Below, in pieces: positions 62,947 through 64,000 of a stretch of 64,000 bases of DNA. A model generated the notes under the pieces. That model was not told where the DNA came from. It made no database searches and worked only from the letters and a program-made list of their open reading frames with translations. The DNA comes from Myxococcales bacterium (GTDB lineage Bacteria > Myxococcota_A > Polyangia > Nannocystales > Nannocystaceae): contig JACKDU010000009.1 in assembly GCA_020633335.1 (NCBI GenBank), positions 186,001 to 250,000 on the forward strand, written 5' to 3'. A program made the position numbers and the translations under genes. Numbering within the stretch: the stretch's first letter is position 1; each line of letters starts with the position of its first letter.

Positions 62947-63156
62947 ATGAGCCTCCCGCAGGAGCCCCGCGAGCCCCTCCTCGTCGCCCTCCGGGCGGTC
63001 GACCCCGCCGCCTGGCGGCGCGAGGTCGCGGCCGTGCTCCTCGCCCAGGGCGAGGTCGCGGCCGCCGGCCGGGCGCTCGGGGTCGCGCGCGCGACCCTGG
63101 AGCGCTGGATCGCCGAGGAGCCGGCGCTCCGGGCCGCGCTCGACGAATCGCGCTAG
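62947..63156 (+). CDS. Small HTH protein, copy 1
   Basis: 69 residues from ATG 62947, 15 bases after dus. VAAAGRALGVARATLERWI is a helix-turn-helix like the Fis/HTH_8 type. Short but with correct bias. A near-identical segment recurs at 63567. Confidence 0.72.
   Translation: MSLPQEPREPLLVALRAVDPAAWRREVAAVLLAQGEVAAAGRALGVARATLERWIAEEPALRAALDESR
63036..63142. repeat. 107-bp direct repeat, copy 1
   Basis: Matches 63611-63717 in 105 of 107 positions. It covers the HTH and C-terminal helix of the small gene at 62947. Confidence 0.9.
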
Positions 63157-63560
63157 CGCGCGCGGAGCGTGGCGGGCGGCCATGCATCGAGGTGTGTCGC
63201 GGCCCGCTGGCCCTCGGCGCAGGTCAGGACGCCCTCGCAGGCGGCGTTGATCGCCTCGTTGTCAGCCTCGCCGCACGAACGCCGACGCTCGCGGATCACG
63301 TCGACGCAGGCCTGCCCTTCGTCGGCATCGTAGGTGCAGCCGGCCTCGAGGAAGGCGTCGGCCATGTTCTGGATCTGAGCCTCGAGGTCTTCGCGGCAGC
63401 CGGCGAGATCGCCGAAGTCTCGCTCGAAGTCCGCCCCACCGCACTTCCGGAAGCGCTTGCAGCTCACCTCGGCCGCCTCCTCCATGAAGGCGTCGACCGT
63501 CTCGACCTGGCAGGCCGCGAGGAGCGCGAGGACGGGGACGAGGGGCGCGCGCGCGAGCAT
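63153..63560 (-). CDS. Small Cys-rich lipoprotein
   Basis: 135 residues; lipobox LLAAC at residue 17 and ten cysteines in all (SCKRFRKCGG, AGCRED, AGCTYDADEGQACVDVI, SCGEAD, AACEGVLTC). The even number suggests disulfides. Similar small Cys-rich lipoproteins are common in myxobacteria. It lies between two copies of the HTH segment and its last codons overlap the first HTH gene by 4 bases. Confidence 0.78.
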   Translation of the reverse strand: MLARAPLVPVLALLAACQVETVDAFMEEAAEVSCKRFRKCGGADFERDFGDLAGCREDLEAQIQNMADAFLEAGCTYDADEGQACVDVIRERRRSCGEADNEAINAACEGVLTCAEGQRAATHLDAWPPATLRAR

Positions 63561-63566
63561 CGGGCG

Positions 63567-63725
63567 ATGCTAGCAGGCGCCCGCGTCGAGCCACAGCGTC
63601 GACCAGCTGCGCTCCTCGCCCAGGCCGAGGTCGCGGCCGCCGCCCGGGCGCTCGGGGTCGCGCGCGCGACCCTGGAGCGCTGGATCGCCGAGGAGCCGGC
63701 GCTCCGGGCCGCGCTCGCGGGCTGA
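63567..63725 (+). CDS. Small HTH protein, copy 2 (possibly truncated)
   Basis: 52 residues from ATG 63567. Residues 14-51 are nearly the same as copy 1 (VAAAARALGVARATLERWI). The N-terminal 13 residues differ, so it looks like a partial duplicate with a new start. It is unclear whether it is made. Confidence 0.5.
   Translation: MLAGARVEPQRRPAALLAQAEVAAAARALGVARATLERWIAEEPALRAALAG
63611..63717. repeat. 107-bp direct repeat, copy 2
   Basis: Second copy of 63036-63142; only G/C swaps at two positions. It is 468 bases away, with the lipoprotein gene between. Confidence 0.9.
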
Positions 63726-63783
63726 GCGGCCTCGTTCGGCAGAACGGCGTATATGTGGAAGCCGCGGTGCGGGAGCGCGGAGC

Positions 63784-64000
63784 GTGGAGGACAAGGTAGC
63801 GATCATCACCGGCGCCAACTCTGGGATCGGCTACCAGACGGCCCTCGACCTCGCGCGTCGGGGCGCGACCGTCGTCATGGCGTGCCGGAGCGAAGAGCGG
63901 GGGGAGGAGGCGCGCGCCCGCCTCCTCGCGGAGGCCCCCGGGTCGACGGCGCTCGTCCTCCGCCTCGACCTCTCGGAGCCGGACTCCGTGCAGGCCTTCT
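63784..64000 (+). CDS. Short-chain dehydrogenase/reductase, N-terminal part
   Basis: GTG 63784 with GGGAG upstream; runs off the window. It begins EDKVAIITGANSGIGYQTA, the Rossmann motif TGXXXGIG of classical SDRs, then VVMACRSEERGEEAR and LRLDLSEPDSVQAF (Asp of the adenine pocket). The Arg after AC (CRS) favours NADP(H), as in retinol-dehydrogenase-like SDRs. TATATG at 63750-63755 could be its -10 element. Confidence 0.9.
   Translation, partial: MEDKVAIITGANSGIGYQTALDLARRGATVVMACRSEERGEEARARLLAEAPGSTALVLRLDLSEPDSVQAF

Overview
The window is very GC-rich (by eye about 70%) with strong C/G third-position bias, and it reads as a chromosome segment of a myxobacterium, most likely of the Nannocystales type. 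Reasons: an alternative complex III plus caa3 oxidase cluster, a MYXO-CTERM-like C-terminus (gene at 45951), many short lipoproteins with Ser/Gly/Thr-rich linkers, and a TonB-dependent receptor with an N-terminal carboxypeptidase-regulatory domain. No phage, insertion sequence, CRISPR array, tRNA or rRNA was seen. The taxonomic placement is inference.

Region 1 (1-5137): a periplasmic thiol-redox cassette of three proteins carrying at least six DsbA-like domains (CPYC/CPFC), then a membrane-anchored TlpA-type thioredoxin. Region 2 (6416-8983): an anchored Cys-rich protein, heme O synthase, a SCO protein and a lipoprotein cytochrome c. Region 3 (9300-22266): a continuous respiratory run, alternative complex III (actABCDEF), a small anchored protein, a second SCO protein and an A2-type caa3 oxidase (ctaCDEF). 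Region 4 (22423-31407): moaA coupled to a cytochrome c maturation operon (ccmE with a CXXXY heme site, ccmF, a CcmI-like zinc-ribbon protein, a large exported protein, ccmA, ccmB, ccmC, ccmD, a 59-residue membrane protein). Regions 1-4 fit together as one electron-transport module: quinol-oxidising complex, oxidase, copper and heme assembly factors, heme attachment and thiol reductants.

Region 5 (31499-37246): acyl-CoA dehydrogenase, glutamate racemase and a TonB-dependent receptor with a clear terminator. Region 6 (37347-45886): an esterase-like lipoprotein with a frameshift, small exported proteins, a duplicated gene end, a nearly gene-free stretch, a pair of flotillin-like proteins and an Aag-type DNA glycosylase. 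Region 7 (45951-53804): a DUF2330/MYXO-CTERM-like protein, an M23 lipoprotein, and an operon of a NuoE-NuoF fusion with two MoeA proteins, one fused to a periplasmic-binding-protein-like domain; this looks like accessory machinery for a molybdenum or tungsten enzyme whose catalytic subunit is not here. Region 8 (54019-64000): PHP-domain lipoprotein, variable surface lipoproteins, an M74 endopeptidase, a 2OG-Fe(II) oxygenase, Dus, duplicated HTH genes and the start of an SDR gene.

Two general points. Four genes (37347, 42148, 57352, 59178) carry single-base frameshifts in short G/C runs, so sequence error is a live explanation. Short palindromic motifs of the form CTGNCC-AAAG-GGNCAG, and CATGTC/GGACAG relatives, recur through genes and gaps and force codons otherwise rare here; I could not assign them to a known element.
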